DNA of 37,880 nucleotides from Bacteroidales bacterium (lineage in GTDB: Bacteria; Bacteroidota; Bacteroidia; Bacteroidales; UBA932), in assembly GCA_024401635.1 (NCBI GenBank), contig JAKSKP010000013.1, positions 1-37,880 on the forward strand, given 5' to 3'. The position numbers and the translations under genes are program-made. Under the pieces are notes generated by a model. It was not told the origin of the DNA and ran no database searches. It saw only the letters and a program-made list of their open reading frames with translations. This document shows, one piece after another, positions 19,921 to 29,357 of this stretch (position 1 is the stretch's first letter; every line of letters begins with the position of its first letter).

Positions 19921-19952
19921 CAAATATAAGCATTTTTTATCAGAAATTCAAG
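19921..19952 (-). promoter_or_regulatory. Promoter of gyrB and the downstream gene run
   Basis: On the minus strand, CTTG (19949-19952; consensus TTTG), a 20-bp spacer and TATATTTG (19921-19928; exact TAnnTTTG) lie 25 nt before the gyrB ATG. The -33 end overlaps the last codons of the upstream outer-membrane protein gene. Confidence 0.65.
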
Positions 19953-21604
19953 ACTATTCCGCCCGTGACGACAAAACCTTTTTCATAAATCATCGGCACC
20001 GTCTGAAGTTGGCGGTTGAGCAGATTCCTGCCCTCTATGAACAGGCCCAGCTTCTGCGTCAGACGGAAGTCGGCGCCGGCATACAGGTCTACGAAATGAG
20101 GAGTATTGTAGACGTTCGCGGCAGGTCGCGACGAACGGAAATCAACCCCGGCATAGACGGATGCCCGTCTGCGTATGTCGAATTTTGCACGCAAATCGGC
20201 AGTGAATGCGGATGGCAGGACATCACGATCCTCCTTATGAAGGAATGCCCGGTAGCACAGGTCCGCATCCAGCGAGAATATGCCGAACTTGGCCTTGACG
20301 TCAAGAAAGAAGTTGAAATCCTCCAGCTTGGGAATAACCCCCAGAGCCGGGAACGGGACACCGCCCGGCATAACGTCCAGACCGAAGACGTTGGCGTTCC
20401 TGATATTCTCATAACCGGCGCCGAGCTTCCACTGCATCTTTTTCCAAAGCGTACCCTTGAAGCCGAGGTCCGCCGAAGCCGTCTTGATTATGGACGGAGC
20501 ATATCCGACTGGCATATGACTGTTCTCCCAGGCGTTCCTCTCCCCCGCCGTCCTGCCGTTCAGATCCGCGTCGGCAAAGATCCGGAACTTGTCGGGAACG
20601 GCATTCCATTCGAACCTTACAAAAGGCCATACATTGAATTTCTCCGCGCTTCCGTCGGATTTCGTGCTGTTCAATACGTTCTCATTGCCGCTGCCTATCA
20701 GCATGGATACGCCTGCCTGGAGCATTATCGCATCGTTTGTGAAGCGGTATTGCGGCCTCAACGCCACGGCAACGGCTCCGTATTTGCCATTATTTTCATC
20801 GGAGCTACCGGACAGCGCATTCACTTCGGTATCGAGGCCGAAGAAGGAATGGCCGGCCTGATAGCCTAGCAGCAGGGAACCTTTGAACACGTTCTCGCGG
20901 AGCTTCCCATTCGAAAGGAATTCCTCGAACTTATTCACTCCGAAACTGTCCTCCAGGGACAGGGCGAACTTGAAGGCATAGGCGTCACGGCAGTCTCTGG
21001 ATGCTATCTTGAGCATCGCCGAACCTGAATTGTAATTCCTTCTGTGGTTGCCGCTCCAATCGGTCTTTGCATATACTCCGTCATACCACACCGCGCTCTG
21101 CAGCCATATCCTGTCCCAGTCGGCGCGGCCCTCGAAACCGGCTTTGGAATAGGAATCGATGCCGGTAAAGTCCTCAATGCCGTTATTGTCCACCGCATAT
21201 TTGCCGAAATATGATTTGTGTTCAGCGAACAGCCCTGCTTTGAAACGTCCGCGTGAGGGAAACAGCCAGGAAAGGTTCAATTGTGGATGCAGGGTATAGC
21301 CGGCGCCTGCCTTGAGATGGAAATTCCTGCCGTCGAAGGGGCGTGCGACCAGGTCGAGCTCGGTCAGGAAGGGATTGAATTCGTCATTGCCCTTGTACGG
21401 CTTCTCGAAACCCGAATAGTCGAAGTTGAGGTCGAACTTGTACAGGCTGTCCGGGATTTCCGCTTCCAGCGGCTTCCTTTCGGCCTCCTGCATATTGTTT
21501 TCGTAGGCGTTGGTCACCTGAACCGTCGGATTCAGGTTTGCGTTCTGAGCGGACAGGCCTGCGCACACGGCCAGGGCCTGGATTATTGCAAACAAACGTT
21601 TCAT
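19940..21604 (-). CDS. Outer-membrane beta-barrel protein (TonB-receptor-like barrel, no plug)
   Basis: This 554-aa protein has a signal peptide ([20 protein letters not shown]). It then has a series of amphipathic aromatic-rich strands alternating with polar turns, and ends in a final strand (FVVTGGIVLNF) with C-terminal Phe, as in outer-membrane barrels recognised by BamA. The closing segments (GLFIEGRNLLNRQLQTVP) resemble the end of TonB-dependent receptor barrels, but no plug domain or TonB box is seen. Its ATG overlaps the stop of the TPR gene by 4 bp. The function is unknown; the pairing suggests an envelope complex with the TPR protein. Confidence 0.8.
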   Translation of the reverse strand: MKRLFAIIQALAVCAGLSAQNANLNPTVQVTNAYENNMQEAERKPLEAEIPDSLYKFDLNFDYSGFEKPYKGNDEFNPFLTELDLVARPFDGRNFHLKAGAGYTLHPQLNLSWLFPSRGRFKAGLFAEHKSYFGKYAVDNNGIEDFTGIDSYSKAGFEGRADWDRIWLQSAVWYDGVYAKTDWSGNHRRNYNSGSAMLKIASRDCRDAYAFKFALSLEDSFGVNKFEEFLSNGKLRENVFKGSLLLGYQAGHSFFGLDTEVNALSGSSDENNGKYGAVAVALRPQYRFTNDAIMLQAGVSMLIGSGNENVLNSTKSDGSAEKFNVWPFVRFEWNAVPDKFRIFADADLNGRTAGERNAWENSHMPVGYAPSIIKTASADLGFKGTLWKKMQWKLGAGYENIRNANVFGLDVMPGGVPFPALGVIPKLEDFNFFLDVKAKFGIFSLDADLCYRAFLHKEDRDVLPSAFTADLRAKFDIRRRASVYAGVDFRSSRPAANVYNTPHFVDLYAGADFRLTQKLGLFIEGRNLLNRQLQTVPMIYEKGFVVTGGIVLNF

Positions 21605-24567
21605 TGTTTCATCTCCTTGATTTTATCCAGCCTTACAGCCACTTCGGAAGCGATTTCATCATCGGCCTTGTAGCCGTCGGCAATGCTTTGGAAAGTAGCC
21701 TCGGCCTGCTTCATCCTGCCCTGTTCGGCATACGAGTCGCCGAGCACTATGAAGGCTTTGGCCAGCCAGTACTGCTGGGTTGTACCCGAGTCCCCGAAAG
21801 CATAGGTTCTCTTCTCCACCGACTCGAAGTCAGCCTTGTCGAAACTGTCCTGAATCAGCATATATGAGGCTTCCGCACCCTCGGCTGAGGAGGGCTGGGC
21901 AGCCAGTTTCCCGAGCACATCGAAAGCCTCGTCCCTGCGGCTGGTGGCAAGCAGGCTGCGCGCCTGCGTCATTCCGGCCTCGCGGAGGACGGCTGCGGAA
22001 GCGACCGTATCATTCTGGACGAGAGCCGCGGCTTCCAGGGCGCATCCGTAATCCTTGGCCCTGTAGGCGCTGCGCATCAGGCCGACGCGGGCCGCGGAAA
22101 GAGCCGCGGGCGTGGAGGCCAGCGCAAGAAGCGACCTGTACGAGTCGCGTGCCTTCCCGAAGTTCTCCAGTTCCAGATTCAGCTCAGCAAAACGTCCGGT
22201 GGCATCCTCCTTCCTGACCGACGAAGTGTCGGCAATCACGACCGCGTAGGCGTCGCAGGAGTGCTCCTTGTCCCCCATAGCCCTGTAACATTCTCCGGTA
22301 TAATACCAGGACTGGACTGCATAAACAGTTCCCGGATAAGTCTTTATGATGTTGTCGAAGGAAGACAGGGCCTGCTGCCACTGGTCGGAGTAGAACTGCT
22401 GCTCGGCCGCGGAGAAGAGCATCTGCTGCCTCTGCTCGTCCGTCTTGGTCTCCCCCTTGCCTATCTGTTCGATGTAGGCCAGATATTTGTCAGGGCTGTT
22501 CTGGGACTGGTAGATGGATTCTATGGCCAGAAGGGCGTCGTCGCTGCATCCGGATGCCTGCATCTTTTCCACCACGGTCTTGTATGCCGCCAAAGCCCCT
22601 TCGATATCCTTGGAGCTGCGTTTCAGCGTTCCTATCTCCAGCAGGGCCTTCGCCGCATAGACGTCGCCGGGGAGGCTGTCCACGATGGTTTTGAAGGATT
22701 CCATCGCGGCGGAAGTCTGCTTCTTTTCGGACTGGGTCCTGCCCAGTTCGAACATCGCCCTGGCATAATACGGGGCGGAAGCCCTGGACTTGCGTACGTT
22801 CTCCAGAATCTGCAGCTTGTCCTTCTTCAACTCCTTGGTAAGTCCACTGGCGACCGCACGGTGATAAATGCAATATACGTCATCGGGATCGGGATAGGTA
22901 TTCATCACCTCGGCATATGTCTCGGCGGCTTCCTTGTACCTGGCCTGGGCGAAAAGGCAGTCGGCCCTGCGGGTGAGGGCGTCCCTGCAGTATGTCTTGC
23001 CTCCGTCCCTGACATACACGTCGAACCATCTTCCGGCCTGGGCATAATCCCCGTTCTTCAGGGCGGAATAGGCCGCTCCGTAGGAAAGGGTCCCGGCCTG
23101 CGGCATTCCGTAGAGCGCGGAGGCATTGTAAAGCTCCACGAACTGTTCGCAGGACTCGGCATACTGCCTGTTGCGGTAATAAGCCTCACCGAGGGCGTAG
23201 CGCGCCAGCTGGTTGACCCTGTCGTTCTTCGGTGCATAGTAGGTGACAGCCTTCATACACTGTATGGCCTGCCTGTATGACCCGCCGGCGAGCAGCTCCG
23301 AACCGCGCAGGTAATTGGCGTGCACGTAGTTGTTCCTTTCAGGCCCGATGAGCATATCTATCTTGTCGTAGAAATCTATGGCGCTCTGGTAATCCTTGTC
23401 CGCAAGGGCGGCCAGGGCCATATACGAATATATCTTCTCCCCCCTGACGCTGTCGGAGTACTTTTTCAGATAATCGCCGAACACTGACGTGTCCCCGTTG
23501 AGGTCGAACGACAGTTTGGCATAGTTGAACATCGCATCCTCGGTCATCTTCGGGTCGAAGGTGAGCGATGCGGCTCCCTTGAAGGCATCCAGCGCGGATA
23601 CCTTGTTCTTCACGTTGATGTACGAAAGGGCGGTGTTATAAAGGGCAATCTGGCCGAGGGAATCGGTCTTCTGAGGCATCTTTTCGTAGTTCTCTATTGC
23701 GCTCTTCCAGTCTCCGGTGGCGTACATCAGGCTGCCCGCATAGAACAGGTCCGCGCGTGTCTTCCTTTCACCCTCGTCGGCCTTGTCGAAATATTCGCGG
23801 GCGCTCTTCTTGTCGCCAAGCACCAGATAGGATTCGGAAATTATTCTGGCCAGATGGGCCTTCCTGTCCTTGGGCACGTCAGTATTGAAAAGTTTCACGC
23901 CCTCGTCGGTCACAAAGGCGAAATCCTTCATCTCGTAGTGGCAGTTGACTATGTAGTACCCCGCTATGGGAGCGAACCTTTCGTCCGTGGCAGCCTTTCC
24001 GAACCAGGGCAGTGCACCGGCGGGATCGCCCTTACGGTACAATATGTAGCCCGTGCAGTATCTCGAAGGGGCGGTATAGTCGTTCAACAGCAGCATTTCC
24101 ACCGTGGCGAATTCTCCCAGAGCCGAAGCGTCATCGCCCGTCCTGTACTGGCAATAACCTTTCTTGAAATGGAACTCCGCCCGTTCGGGCACCTGTTCCC
24201 CGTCCCTGTCCAGGGCGTTGAAGGCGGCCAGGGCCACGTCATATTCGTCAGTATCGAAATAGTCCAGGGCCGTCTCCAGTCTGACCTCGTCTGTCAACCT
24301 GGAAGCGGGATACTTTTCCAGATAGGAAGCCGCCGTCTCCCTGTATCCGTCAAGGTGCAGCTTCTGGGCACACAATGAGGCGTAGCCGTCAATCAGGGGG
24401 TCGTTCCCATAGCCGGGAAGCCGCTGGAGGATATTCAGGGACCGGGCGTACAGTCCGGACCTATAAAGAGTTTCCGCCCCGTGGAGATCCTCTCCGGCAG
24501 CACGGCACAAGGGCACCGTCAAAGCGAGGAAAATCAGGGTGAAAAGGAATTTGTTCAGCTTATTCAT
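21601..24567 (-). CDS. Large periplasmic tetratricopeptide-repeat protein
   Basis: This 988-aa protein has a signal peptide (residues about 1-23, [20 protein letters not shown]) and is otherwise almost all helical TPR-like repeats. Typical units are [38 protein letters not shown] and [19 protein letters not shown]. Such proteins are scaffolds; no catalytic motif is visible. The ATG at 24567 was chosen over an upstream TTG because it directly begins the signal peptide. The end is coupled (ATGA) to the barrel gene, so the product probably works with that protein at the outer membrane. The partner and cargo are unknown. Confidence 0.85.
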   Translation of the reverse strand: MNKLNKFLFTLIFLALTVPLCRAAGEDLHGAETLYRSGLYARSLNILQRLPGYGNDPLIDGYASLCAQKLHLDGYRETAASYLEKYPASRLTDEVRLETALDYFDTDEYDVALAAFNALDRDGEQVPERAEFHFKKGYCQYRTGDDASALGEFATVEMLLLNDYTAPSRYCTGYILYRKGDPAGALPWFGKAATDERFAPIAGYYIVNCHYEMKDFAFVTDEGVKLFNTDVPKDRKAHLARIISESYLVLGDKKSAREYFDKADEGERKTRADLFYAGSLMYATGDWKSAIENYEKMPQKTDSLGQIALYNTALSYINVKNKVSALDAFKGAASLTFDPKMTEDAMFNYAKLSFDLNGDTSVFGDYLKKYSDSVRGEKIYSYMALAALADKDYQSAIDFYDKIDMLIGPERNNYVHANYLRGSELLAGGSYRQAIQCMKAVTYYAPKNDRVNQLARYALGEAYYRNRQYAESCEQFVELYNASALYGMPQAGTLSYGAAYSALKNGDYAQAGRWFDVYVRDGGKTYCRDALTRRADCLFAQARYKEAAETYAEVMNTYPDPDDVYCIYHRAVASGLTKELKKDKLQILENVRKSRASAPYYARAMFELGRTQSEKKQTSAAMESFKTIVDSLPGDVYAAKALLEIGTLKRSSKDIEGALAAYKTVVEKMQASGCSDDALLAIESIYQSQNSPDKYLAYIEQIGKGETKTDEQRQQMLFSAAEQQFYSDQWQQALSSFDNIIKTYPGTVYAVQSWYYTGECYRAMGDKEHSCDAYAVVIADTSSVRKEDATGRFAELNLELENFGKARDSYRSLLALASTPAALSAARVGLMRSAYRAKDYGCALEAAALVQNDTVASAAVLREAGMTQARSLLATSRRDEAFDVLGKLAAQPSSAEGAEASYMLIQDSFDKADFESVEKRTYAFGDSGTTQQYWLAKAFIVLGDSYAEQGRMKQAEATFQSIADGYKADDEIASEVAVRLDKIKEMKQ

Positions 24568-24571
24568 CACT

Positions 24572-24604
24572 ATTGTCAAATTTCCACAAATTTAACTATT
24601 TTTG
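24572..24604 (+). promoter_or_regulatory. Promoter of guaB-guaA
   Basis: ATTG (24572-24575; consensus TTTG), a 21-bp spacer and TATTTTTG (24597-24604; exact TAnnTTTG) end 19 nt before the guaB ATG. Confidence 0.65.
24587..24594 (-). promoter_or_regulatory. -7 box for the TPR/barrel operon
   Basis: The minus strand reads TAAATTTG (exact TAnnTTTG), 19 nt before the ATG at 24567. No TTTG occurs at the -33 distance. It lies within the spacer of the divergent guaB promoter, so the two promoters overlap. Confidence 0.45.
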
Positions 24605-24623
24605 CATAAAATTTTACACTTTG

Positions 24624-25751
24624 ATGTCACTGATTGATGAAAAAGTCGTAATGGAGGGTCTCACCTTCGACGACGTCCTGCTGATTCCCGCCTACTCTGA
24701 AGTCCTTCCCCGCGAAGTCGACCTCCACTGCAGGTTCTCCAGAAACATAACCCTCAATATACCAATAGTTTCTGCCGCGATGGACACGGTCACGGAAGCT
24801 CCTATGGCGATCGCTATGGCAAGTGCCGGAGGAATAGGCGTGATACACAAGAACATGTCCATAGCCGACCAGGCCGCGCAGGTGAAGGAAGTGAAACGTG
24901 CCAAGGCGGCCGAAGGCTCCTGCACCGATGCGCAGGGACGCCTCAGGTGTGCTGCCGGGATAGGCATCACCGCCGATGCCCTGGACAGGGTCAAGGCACT
25001 TGTGGAAGAAGGCGTCGACGCCGTAGTTCTGGACAGTGCGCATGGTCACAGCAAGGGTGTTCTGGACAAGTTGAAGGAAATAAAGAAGGCATATCCTACG
25101 CTGGACGTGGTTGTGGGCAACATAGCCACGGCCGAGGCGGCAAAGGATCTGCTGGAAGCGGGAGCGGACGGCATCAAGGTGGGCATAGGCCCCGGCTCCA
25201 TCTGCACGACGAGGATAGTTGCGGGCGTGGGCGTCCCCCAGCTTTCAGCCATATGCGACGTTGCCTCCACCCTGAAGGGGAGCGGCGTTCCCATGATTGC
25301 CGACGGCGGTCTGAGATACTCCGGTGACGTGGTGAAGGCCCTCGCTGCCGGAGGCGACTGCGTGATGTGCGGGTCGATGTTCGCAGGCACGCAGCAGGCT
25401 CCCGGAGACGTAATCGAGGTGGACGGGCAGAAATTCAAGACATACCGCGGAATGGGTTCGCTGGATGCCATGGAGGCTGGTTCCAAAGACCGCTATTTCC
25501 AGGACAAGGAGACCCAGACCAAGAAACTGGTGCCTGAAGGCATAGTGGGACGCGTACCATTCAAGGGAGATGTCAATGACACGATCTACCAGTTGCTCGG
25601 AGGCATACGCTCCGGTATGGGATACTGCGGAGCCGCAAACCTCGAGGCCCTCAAGAAAGCCAGGTTCACACGCGTCACCGCCAGCGGAATGGCAGAGAGC
25701 CATCCCCACGACGTGACCATAGCCAAGAAGGCCCCCAATTATTCGAGATAG
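24624..25751 (+). CDS. guaB: IMP dehydrogenase lacking the CBS (Bateman) domain
   Basis: This 375-aa enzyme oxidises IMP to XMP, the first committed step to GMP. The catalytic loop GPGSICTTR places the nucleophile at Cys194. The flap [12 protein letters not shown] and the C-terminal [11 protein letters not shown] segment are present. Typical bacterial enzymes are about 490 aa with Cys near 305; here the roughly 110-residue CBS pair is missing between VKEVKR (about 87-92) and [10 protein letters not shown] (105-114). The barrel core is intact and open, so this is a domain loss, not a broken gene. CBS pairs bind ATP/GTP to regulate the enzyme, so this form should lack that control. The ATG at 24624 follows the promoter; guaA starts 20 bp downstream. 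Confidence 0.95.
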   Translation: MSLIDEKVVMEGLTFDDVLLIPAYSEVLPREVDLHCRFSRNITLNIPIVSAAMDTVTEAPMAIAMASAGGIGVIHKNMSIADQAAQVKEVKRAKAAEGSCTDAQGRLRCAAGIGITADALDRVKALVEEGVDAVVLDSAHGHSKGVLDKLKEIKKAYPTLDVVVGNIATAEAAKDLLEAGADGIKVGIGPGSICTTRIVAGVGVPQLSAICDVASTLKGSGVPMIADGGLRYSGDVVKALAAGGDCVMCGSMFAGTQQAPGDVIEVDGQKFKTYRGMGSLDAMEAGSKDRYFQDKETQTKKLVPEGIVGRVPFKGDVNDTIYQLLGGIRSGMGYCGAANLEALKKARFTRVTASGMAESHPHDVTIAKKAPNYSR

Positions 25752-25771
25752 ACAACAAAAACACAATAACC

Positions 25772-26731
25772 ATGTATAACGGAGAAAAACTGAATCCCGC
25801 GAAATTCGTAGAGGATTCCATCAGAGAAATCAAGGAGCAGGTGGGCGGCGATACCGTCGTCCTCGGCCTTTCAGGTGGAGTGGACTCCACTGTGACAGCC
25901 CTGCTGGTGAACCGGGCCATAGGCGACAGGCTGGTGTGCATTTTCGTGGACCACGGACTCCTTCGCAAGAACGAATTCGAAGACGTGCTCGCACATTATA
26001 ACGGTATGGGCCTCAACGTAATAGGCGTACGTGCCGCCGACCGTTTCTTCGCCGCCTGCAAGGGCATCGTCGATCCCGAGCTGAAGCGCAAGGCCATAGG
26101 CAAGACCTTCATCGAAGTGTTCGCAGATGAGGCCCGCAAGGTAAAGGACGCAAAATGGCTTGCACAGGGCACCATCTGGCCCGACATCGCAGAGTCCTTC
26201 TCGGACAAGGGAACCATCAAGAGCCACCACAACGTGGGAGGCCTGCCCGAAGACCTGAATTTCGGCCTTGTGGAACCTCTGAAATATCTGTACAAGTACG
26301 AGGTCCGCGAGGTGGGCGCACAGCTCGGCCTTGACGCTCATTTCCTCGGCCGTCATCCTTTCCCCGGTCCCGGCCTGGGCGTACGCTGTCTTGGAGAGCT
26401 CACTCCGGAGCGCATACACATACTTCAGGAGGCTGACGCCGTGTTCATCAACCTGCTGCGCGAAGAGGGCCTGTACGACAGGATATGGCAGGCCGCCGTG
26501 GTTCTGCTGCCGGTACGCAGCACAGGTGTAACCGACGGACGACGCACATACGACAACGTTGTAGCCCTGAGGGCTGTGAACTCCGTGGATGCCGTCACGG
26601 CCGAAGTCATTGACCTGCCCTTCGCATTCCTCCAGAAGGTGGCCACAAGCATCATAGCACAGGTGGAAGGGGTCAATCGCGTGGTTTACGACATCTCACC
26701 CAAGCCGCCGGCAACCATAGAGTGGGAATAG
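25772..26731 (+). CDS. guaA: GMP synthase, ATP-pyrophosphatase subunit only (no glutaminase domain)
   Basis: This 319-aa protein corresponds to the C-terminal two thirds of bacterial GuaA. The ATP-PPase P-loop LSGGVDST is at about 33-40, the XMP/ATP region contains [17 protein letters not shown], and the dimerisation domain ends in the conserved IEWE. The roughly 190-residue class I glutamine amidotransferase domain is absent. The N-terminus ([17 protein letters not shown]) resembles stand-alone archaeal subunit B, and guaB ends 20 bp upstream, so no missing half can be hidden here. It would make GMP from XMP and ATP using free ammonia or a separately encoded amidotransferase subunit. Confidence 0.93.
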   Translation: MYNGEKLNPAKFVEDSIREIKEQVGGDTVVLGLSGGVDSTVTALLVNRAIGDRLVCIFVDHGLLRKNEFEDVLAHYNGMGLNVIGVRAADRFFAACKGIVDPELKRKAIGKTFIEVFADEARKVKDAKWLAQGTIWPDIAESFSDKGTIKSHHNVGGLPEDLNFGLVEPLKYLYKYEVREVGAQLGLDAHFLGRHPFPGPGLGVRCLGELTPERIHILQEADAVFINLLREEGLYDRIWQAAVVLLPVRSTGVTDGRRTYDNVVALRAVNSVDAVTAEVIDLPFAFLQKVATSIIAQVEGVNRVVYDISPKPPATIEWE

Positions 26732-26739
26732 CCGCGGGT

Positions 26740-26771
26740 ATTGTAAAAACAGATTAGTTTTTATAACTTTG
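26740..26771 (+). promoter_or_regulatory. Promoter of ftsE (and probably nth and the V-ATPase genes)
   Basis: ATTG (26740-26743), a 20-bp spacer and TAACTTTG (26764-26771; exact TAnnTTTG) lie 17 nt before the ftsE ATG. No other good promoter is visible before the V-ATPase genes. Confidence 0.65.
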
Positions 26772-26799
26772 TGACATAGCGAAATATTATGTCACAAAG
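26767..26799. promoter_or_regulatory. Perfect 12-bp dyad over the ftsE promoter and start codon
   Basis: CTTTGTGACATA (26767-26778) and TATGTCACAAAG (26788-26799) form a perfect inverted repeat with a 9-nt centre. The left arm covers the end of the -7 box and the expected transcription start; the right arm contains the ftsE ATG. It could be an operator for a dimeric repressor, or a leader hairpin that hides the start codon if transcription begins early enough. Confidence 0.6.
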
Positions 26800-27481
26800 C
26801 AGTCCGATAATAGAATTCATTGACGCTACCATACTGAACGGAGAATCTCCGGTGGTCTACGGTCTCGATATGTCCGTGCGCCCCGGAGATTTCGTTTACA
26901 TCGTAGGCAAGGTCGGCAGCGGAAAGACCTCCATCATCCGTACGATAATTGCAGAGAATCCCCTCACCAAGGGCAGCGGTTTCGCCTGCGGATACAATCT
27001 CAAGACCATAAAGAACAAGGAGATACCCCTCCTCAGACGGAAGATGGGCATAGTGTTCCAGGACTTCCAGCTTCTGATGGACAGGAGTGTGAAGGCGAAT
27101 CTGGAATTCGTCCTGAAAAGCACGGGATGGAAGGATGCGGCGGCGATATCCGCCCGCATAGCCAAGGTGCTTGAAGATGTGGGTATGGAGACCAAGGCCC
27201 ACAAGATGCCTTACCAGCTGTCCGGAGGAGAGCAGCAGCGCGTGGCCATAGCCAGGGCCCTGCTCAACGACCCGGAGGTCATTATTGCGGACGAGCCTAC
27301 CGGCAATCTGGACAGGGATACCGCCGACGGCATCATGAAACTTCTGACGCGCATCAACGGCGAGGAGAACGGCACTGCAGTGATAATGGTGACACACAAC
27401 AATTCCATTGTGGACAGATACCCCGGCAGGGTGTTCGTATGCCGCGATGAGAAATGCACGGAACAGAAAGCGGAGGAATAA
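26789..27481 (+). CDS. ftsE: Cell-division ABC transporter ATPase FtsE
   Basis: This 230-aa ABC ATPase has Walker A GKVGSGKT (40-47), a Q-loop (VFQDFQL), the signature LSGGEQQR, Walker B VIIADEPTGNLD and the H-loop VTHN. The short MacB/FtsE-like form and the ending YPGRVFVCRDEKCTE fit the Bacteroidota FtsE. With FtsX it controls peptidoglycan hydrolases at the septum. No ftsX is in the window, so its partner must be encoded elsewhere. The gene begins inside the dyad at 26767-26799 and ends 5 bp before nth. Confidence 0.9.
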   Translation: MSQSSPIIEFIDATILNGESPVVYGLDMSVRPGDFVYIVGKVGSGKTSIIRTIIAENPLTKGSGFACGYNLKTIKNKEIPLLRRKMGIVFQDFQLLMDRSVKANLEFVLKSTGWKDAAAISARIAKVLEDVGMETKAHKMPYQLSGGEQQRVAIARALLNDPEVIIADEPTGNLDRDTADGIMKLLTRINGEENGTAVIMVTHNNSIVDRYPGRVFVCRDEKCTEQKAEE

Positions 27482-27486
27482 GGGCA

Positions 27487-28137
27487 ATGACTGTCGAAGA
27501 AAGGTACAGGAGCATACTTGAATGGTTCCGCGTCAACAGGCCTGATGCGGAGTCCGAACTGCATTTCGACTCCCCGTACCAACTGCTCGTGGCGGTGATG
27601 CTGTCCGCGCAGTGCACCGACAAGCGGGTCAATATGGTGACGCCTGCCCTCTTCGAGGCCTTCCCCACCCCCGAAGCGCTGTCAAAGGCCGATTTCGAAC
27701 GGGTCTATTCCCTCATCAGGTCCATCTCCTACCCCAATGCCAAGGCCAGGCACCTGATAGATATGGCCGCCAGGCTGGTCAGCGATTTCGGTGGAAATGT
27801 GCCGCACACCGTGGAAGAGTTGCAGACCCTTCCAGGAGTGGGACGCAAGACAGCCAATGTAGTAGCCTCCATCTGTTTCGGAGCCGAGGTCATAGCAGTT
27901 GACACGCACGTGTTCAGGGTGGCGCGCAGGCTGGGGCTCAGCAAGGGGTCAGACGTAGATGACGTGGAGAGGGACCTCACGCGCAACATCCCCGCCGAAA
28001 TAAGGGCAAAGGCCCACCATTGGATAATACTTCACGGCCGTTACATATGCACAGCCCGTCATCCGTACTGCGAAGAGTGCGGACTGAAGCAGTGGTGCCG
28101 CGGCTACGAGAAAGGTGACCCGGATATTTTGAAATAA
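27487..28137 (+). CDS. nth: Endonuclease III (DNA glycosylase/AP lyase)
   Basis: This 216-aa base-excision repair enzyme removes oxidised pyrimidines. The helix-hairpin-helix LPGVGRKTANV contains catalytic Lys121, and Asp139 in AVDTHVFR is the second catalytic residue. The [4Fe-4S] cysteines are Cys188, 195, 198 and 204, with the expected C-x6-C-x2-C-x5-C spacing. Positions are one residue off E. coli Nth. The start MTVEERY at 27487 is preferred to an upstream in-frame start inside ftsE. It lies 5 bp after ftsE and 12 bp before the V-ATPase E gene, so it is probably in one transcript with both. Confidence 0.95.
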   Translation: MTVEERYRSILEWFRVNRPDAESELHFDSPYQLLVAVMLSAQCTDKRVNMVTPALFEAFPTPEALSKADFERVYSLIRSISYPNAKARHLIDMAARLVSDFGGNVPHTVEELQTLPGVGRKTANVVASICFGAEVIAVDTHVFRVARRLGLSKGSDVDDVERDLTRNIPAEIRAKAHHWIILHGRYICTARHPYCEECGLKQWCRGYEKGDPDILK

Positions 28138-28149
28138 AACACATACCAT

Positions 28150-28761
28150 ATGGCAACAGACAAATTACAGGAACTGACCGACAGATTGTATGCGGAAGGT
28201 CTCGCCAAAGGGCGTGACGAAGGAGAGAAACTGCTGGAGCAGGCCAGACAGCAGGCCTCAGAAATTATAGCAAAAGCAAAGGCTGAAGCCGAAGGAATCG
28301 TGGCCGATGCCGCAAAACGTTCCGAAGATATGCTGGCCAAAGCCGCTTCAGACGTGAAGATGGCCTCGTCACAGGCCCTTGACCTTACCAGGGAATCGAT
28401 ACTGAATGCCGTCACGGCAAAAAGTGTCGAAACCGGAGTGAGGGACGCTCTGAGCAATACTGAATTCTCCAAACAGGTTATACTCGCTGCGTCAAAGGCC
28501 TTCAGCACCCAGAACTCCTGTGACCTGGAAGTGGTGCTTCCCGAGAGCTGCAGGGGTGAACTCGCCGACTATGTGAAAAAAGAAGTGGCCTCTGCCATAG
28601 GCCGGGGCATCGAAGTGCGTCTGGGCAAAAAGTTCGACGGAGGCCTGACCATAGGTCCCAAGGACGGCGGATATTTCGTTTCGCTTACGGACGCCACCTT
28701 CGTCGACATAATAAAGGAATACCTTCGTCCCGCCACAAGAAAAGCGCTTTTCGGTGAGTAA
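28150..28761 (+). CDS. ntpE: V/A-type ATPase subunit E (peripheral stalk)
   Basis: This 203-aa protein has the subunit E layout. Residues about 1-100 are a charged Ala/Glu/Lys-rich coiled coil (EGEKLLEQARQQASEIIAKA). A globular C-terminal domain follows, ending GGYFVSLTDATFVDIIKEYLRP. It forms the peripheral stalk tying the catalytic head to the membrane part. It is the first gene of the cluster E, DUF2764, A, B, D, I, K; its last 8 bp overlap the GTG start of the next gene. No separate subunit G/H is seen. Confidence 0.88.
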   Translation: MATDKLQELTDRLYAEGLAKGRDEGEKLLEQARQQASEIIAKAKAEAEGIVADAAKRSEDMLAKAASDVKMASSQALDLTRESILNAVTAKSVETGVRDALSNTEFSKQVILAASKAFSTQNSCDLEVVLPESCRGELADYVKKEVASAIGRGIEVRLGKKFDGGLTIGPKDGGYFVSLTDATFVDIIKEYLRPATRKALFGE

Positions 28762-29356
28762 CAACTATACATATATTATATCCTCGATACCGGCTCTGAG
28801 CAGGGATTTCAAACCTGATGGAGGCAGCTGCAGGACTATGCTGGAATGGATAAGGACCCAACTGGAGGGAGATGATGCCGCAAAGATGGACATCGTCACC
28901 GACGGCTTCGTGCCGGAAAGGCTCATCGGTGAGTTCTACCGCAGGGCCCTGGACTCCGGCAACCGCTTCCTGGCGGCCTTCTTCGGAGCCGACCTGGCGC
29001 TGAGAAATGCAAAGGCCGAATATCTGAACGCATCTCTTGGCCGTCCTGCCGGCACCGACACCATAGACATCGGCGTCAGCCGCGGGCTTCCCGACGGAAA
29101 ACTGGCCGGAATCTTTGCGACGGAAGGCCTCCTGGAAAGGGAACGCGCCATAGATGCCTTCCTCTGGGATACGGCGGAAGAGAGCATCGTATTCGAGGGA
29201 TTCACCCTGGACAGGGTGCTGGCCATCGTTGCAAGGCTCTGCATTGTGGAAAGGTGGCTCGCCCTGGACCGTGAGCAGGGACAGCGCATGCTTCAATCCC
29301 TGGTAGGCTCCGTCCGGGGAACATACGGAAACATTGAATTCAACTCTTTGAAATGA
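28754..29356 (+). CDS. DUF2764 protein, V-ATPase subunit C-like
   Basis: This 200-aa soluble helical protein starts with GTG inside the end of subunit E. The opening SNNYTYIISSIPALSRDF and its fixed place between E and A match the DUF2764 family found in V-ATPase clusters of Bacteroidota, Chlamydiae and spirochaetes. By position it stands in for subunit C, which joins the central rotor to the membrane ring. That role is inferred from gene order, as the sequence itself has no diagnostic motif. It lies one base before subunit A. Confidence 0.8.
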   Translation: MSNNYTYIISSIPALSRDFKPDGGSCRTMLEWIRTQLEGDDAAKMDIVTDGFVPERLIGEFYRRALDSGNRFLAAFFGADLALRNAKAEYLNASLGRPAGTDTIDIGVSRGLPDGKLAGIFATEGLLERERAIDAFLWDTAEESIVFEGFTLDRVLAIVARLCIVERWLALDREQGQRMLQSLVGSVRGTYGNIEFNSLK

Positions 29357-29357
29357 T

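Noticed and set aside
25752-25771. Lost or frameshifted amidotransferase part of guaA
   Set aside because: Only 20 bp separate guaA from the intact guaB stop, and the guaA N-terminus looks like a native stand-alone start.
26770-26796. CRP-type site at ftsE (TGTGA and TCACA halves)
   Set aside because: The halves are 17 bp apart, not the 6 bp of a CRP site; the dyad is kept as an unassigned operator or hairpin.
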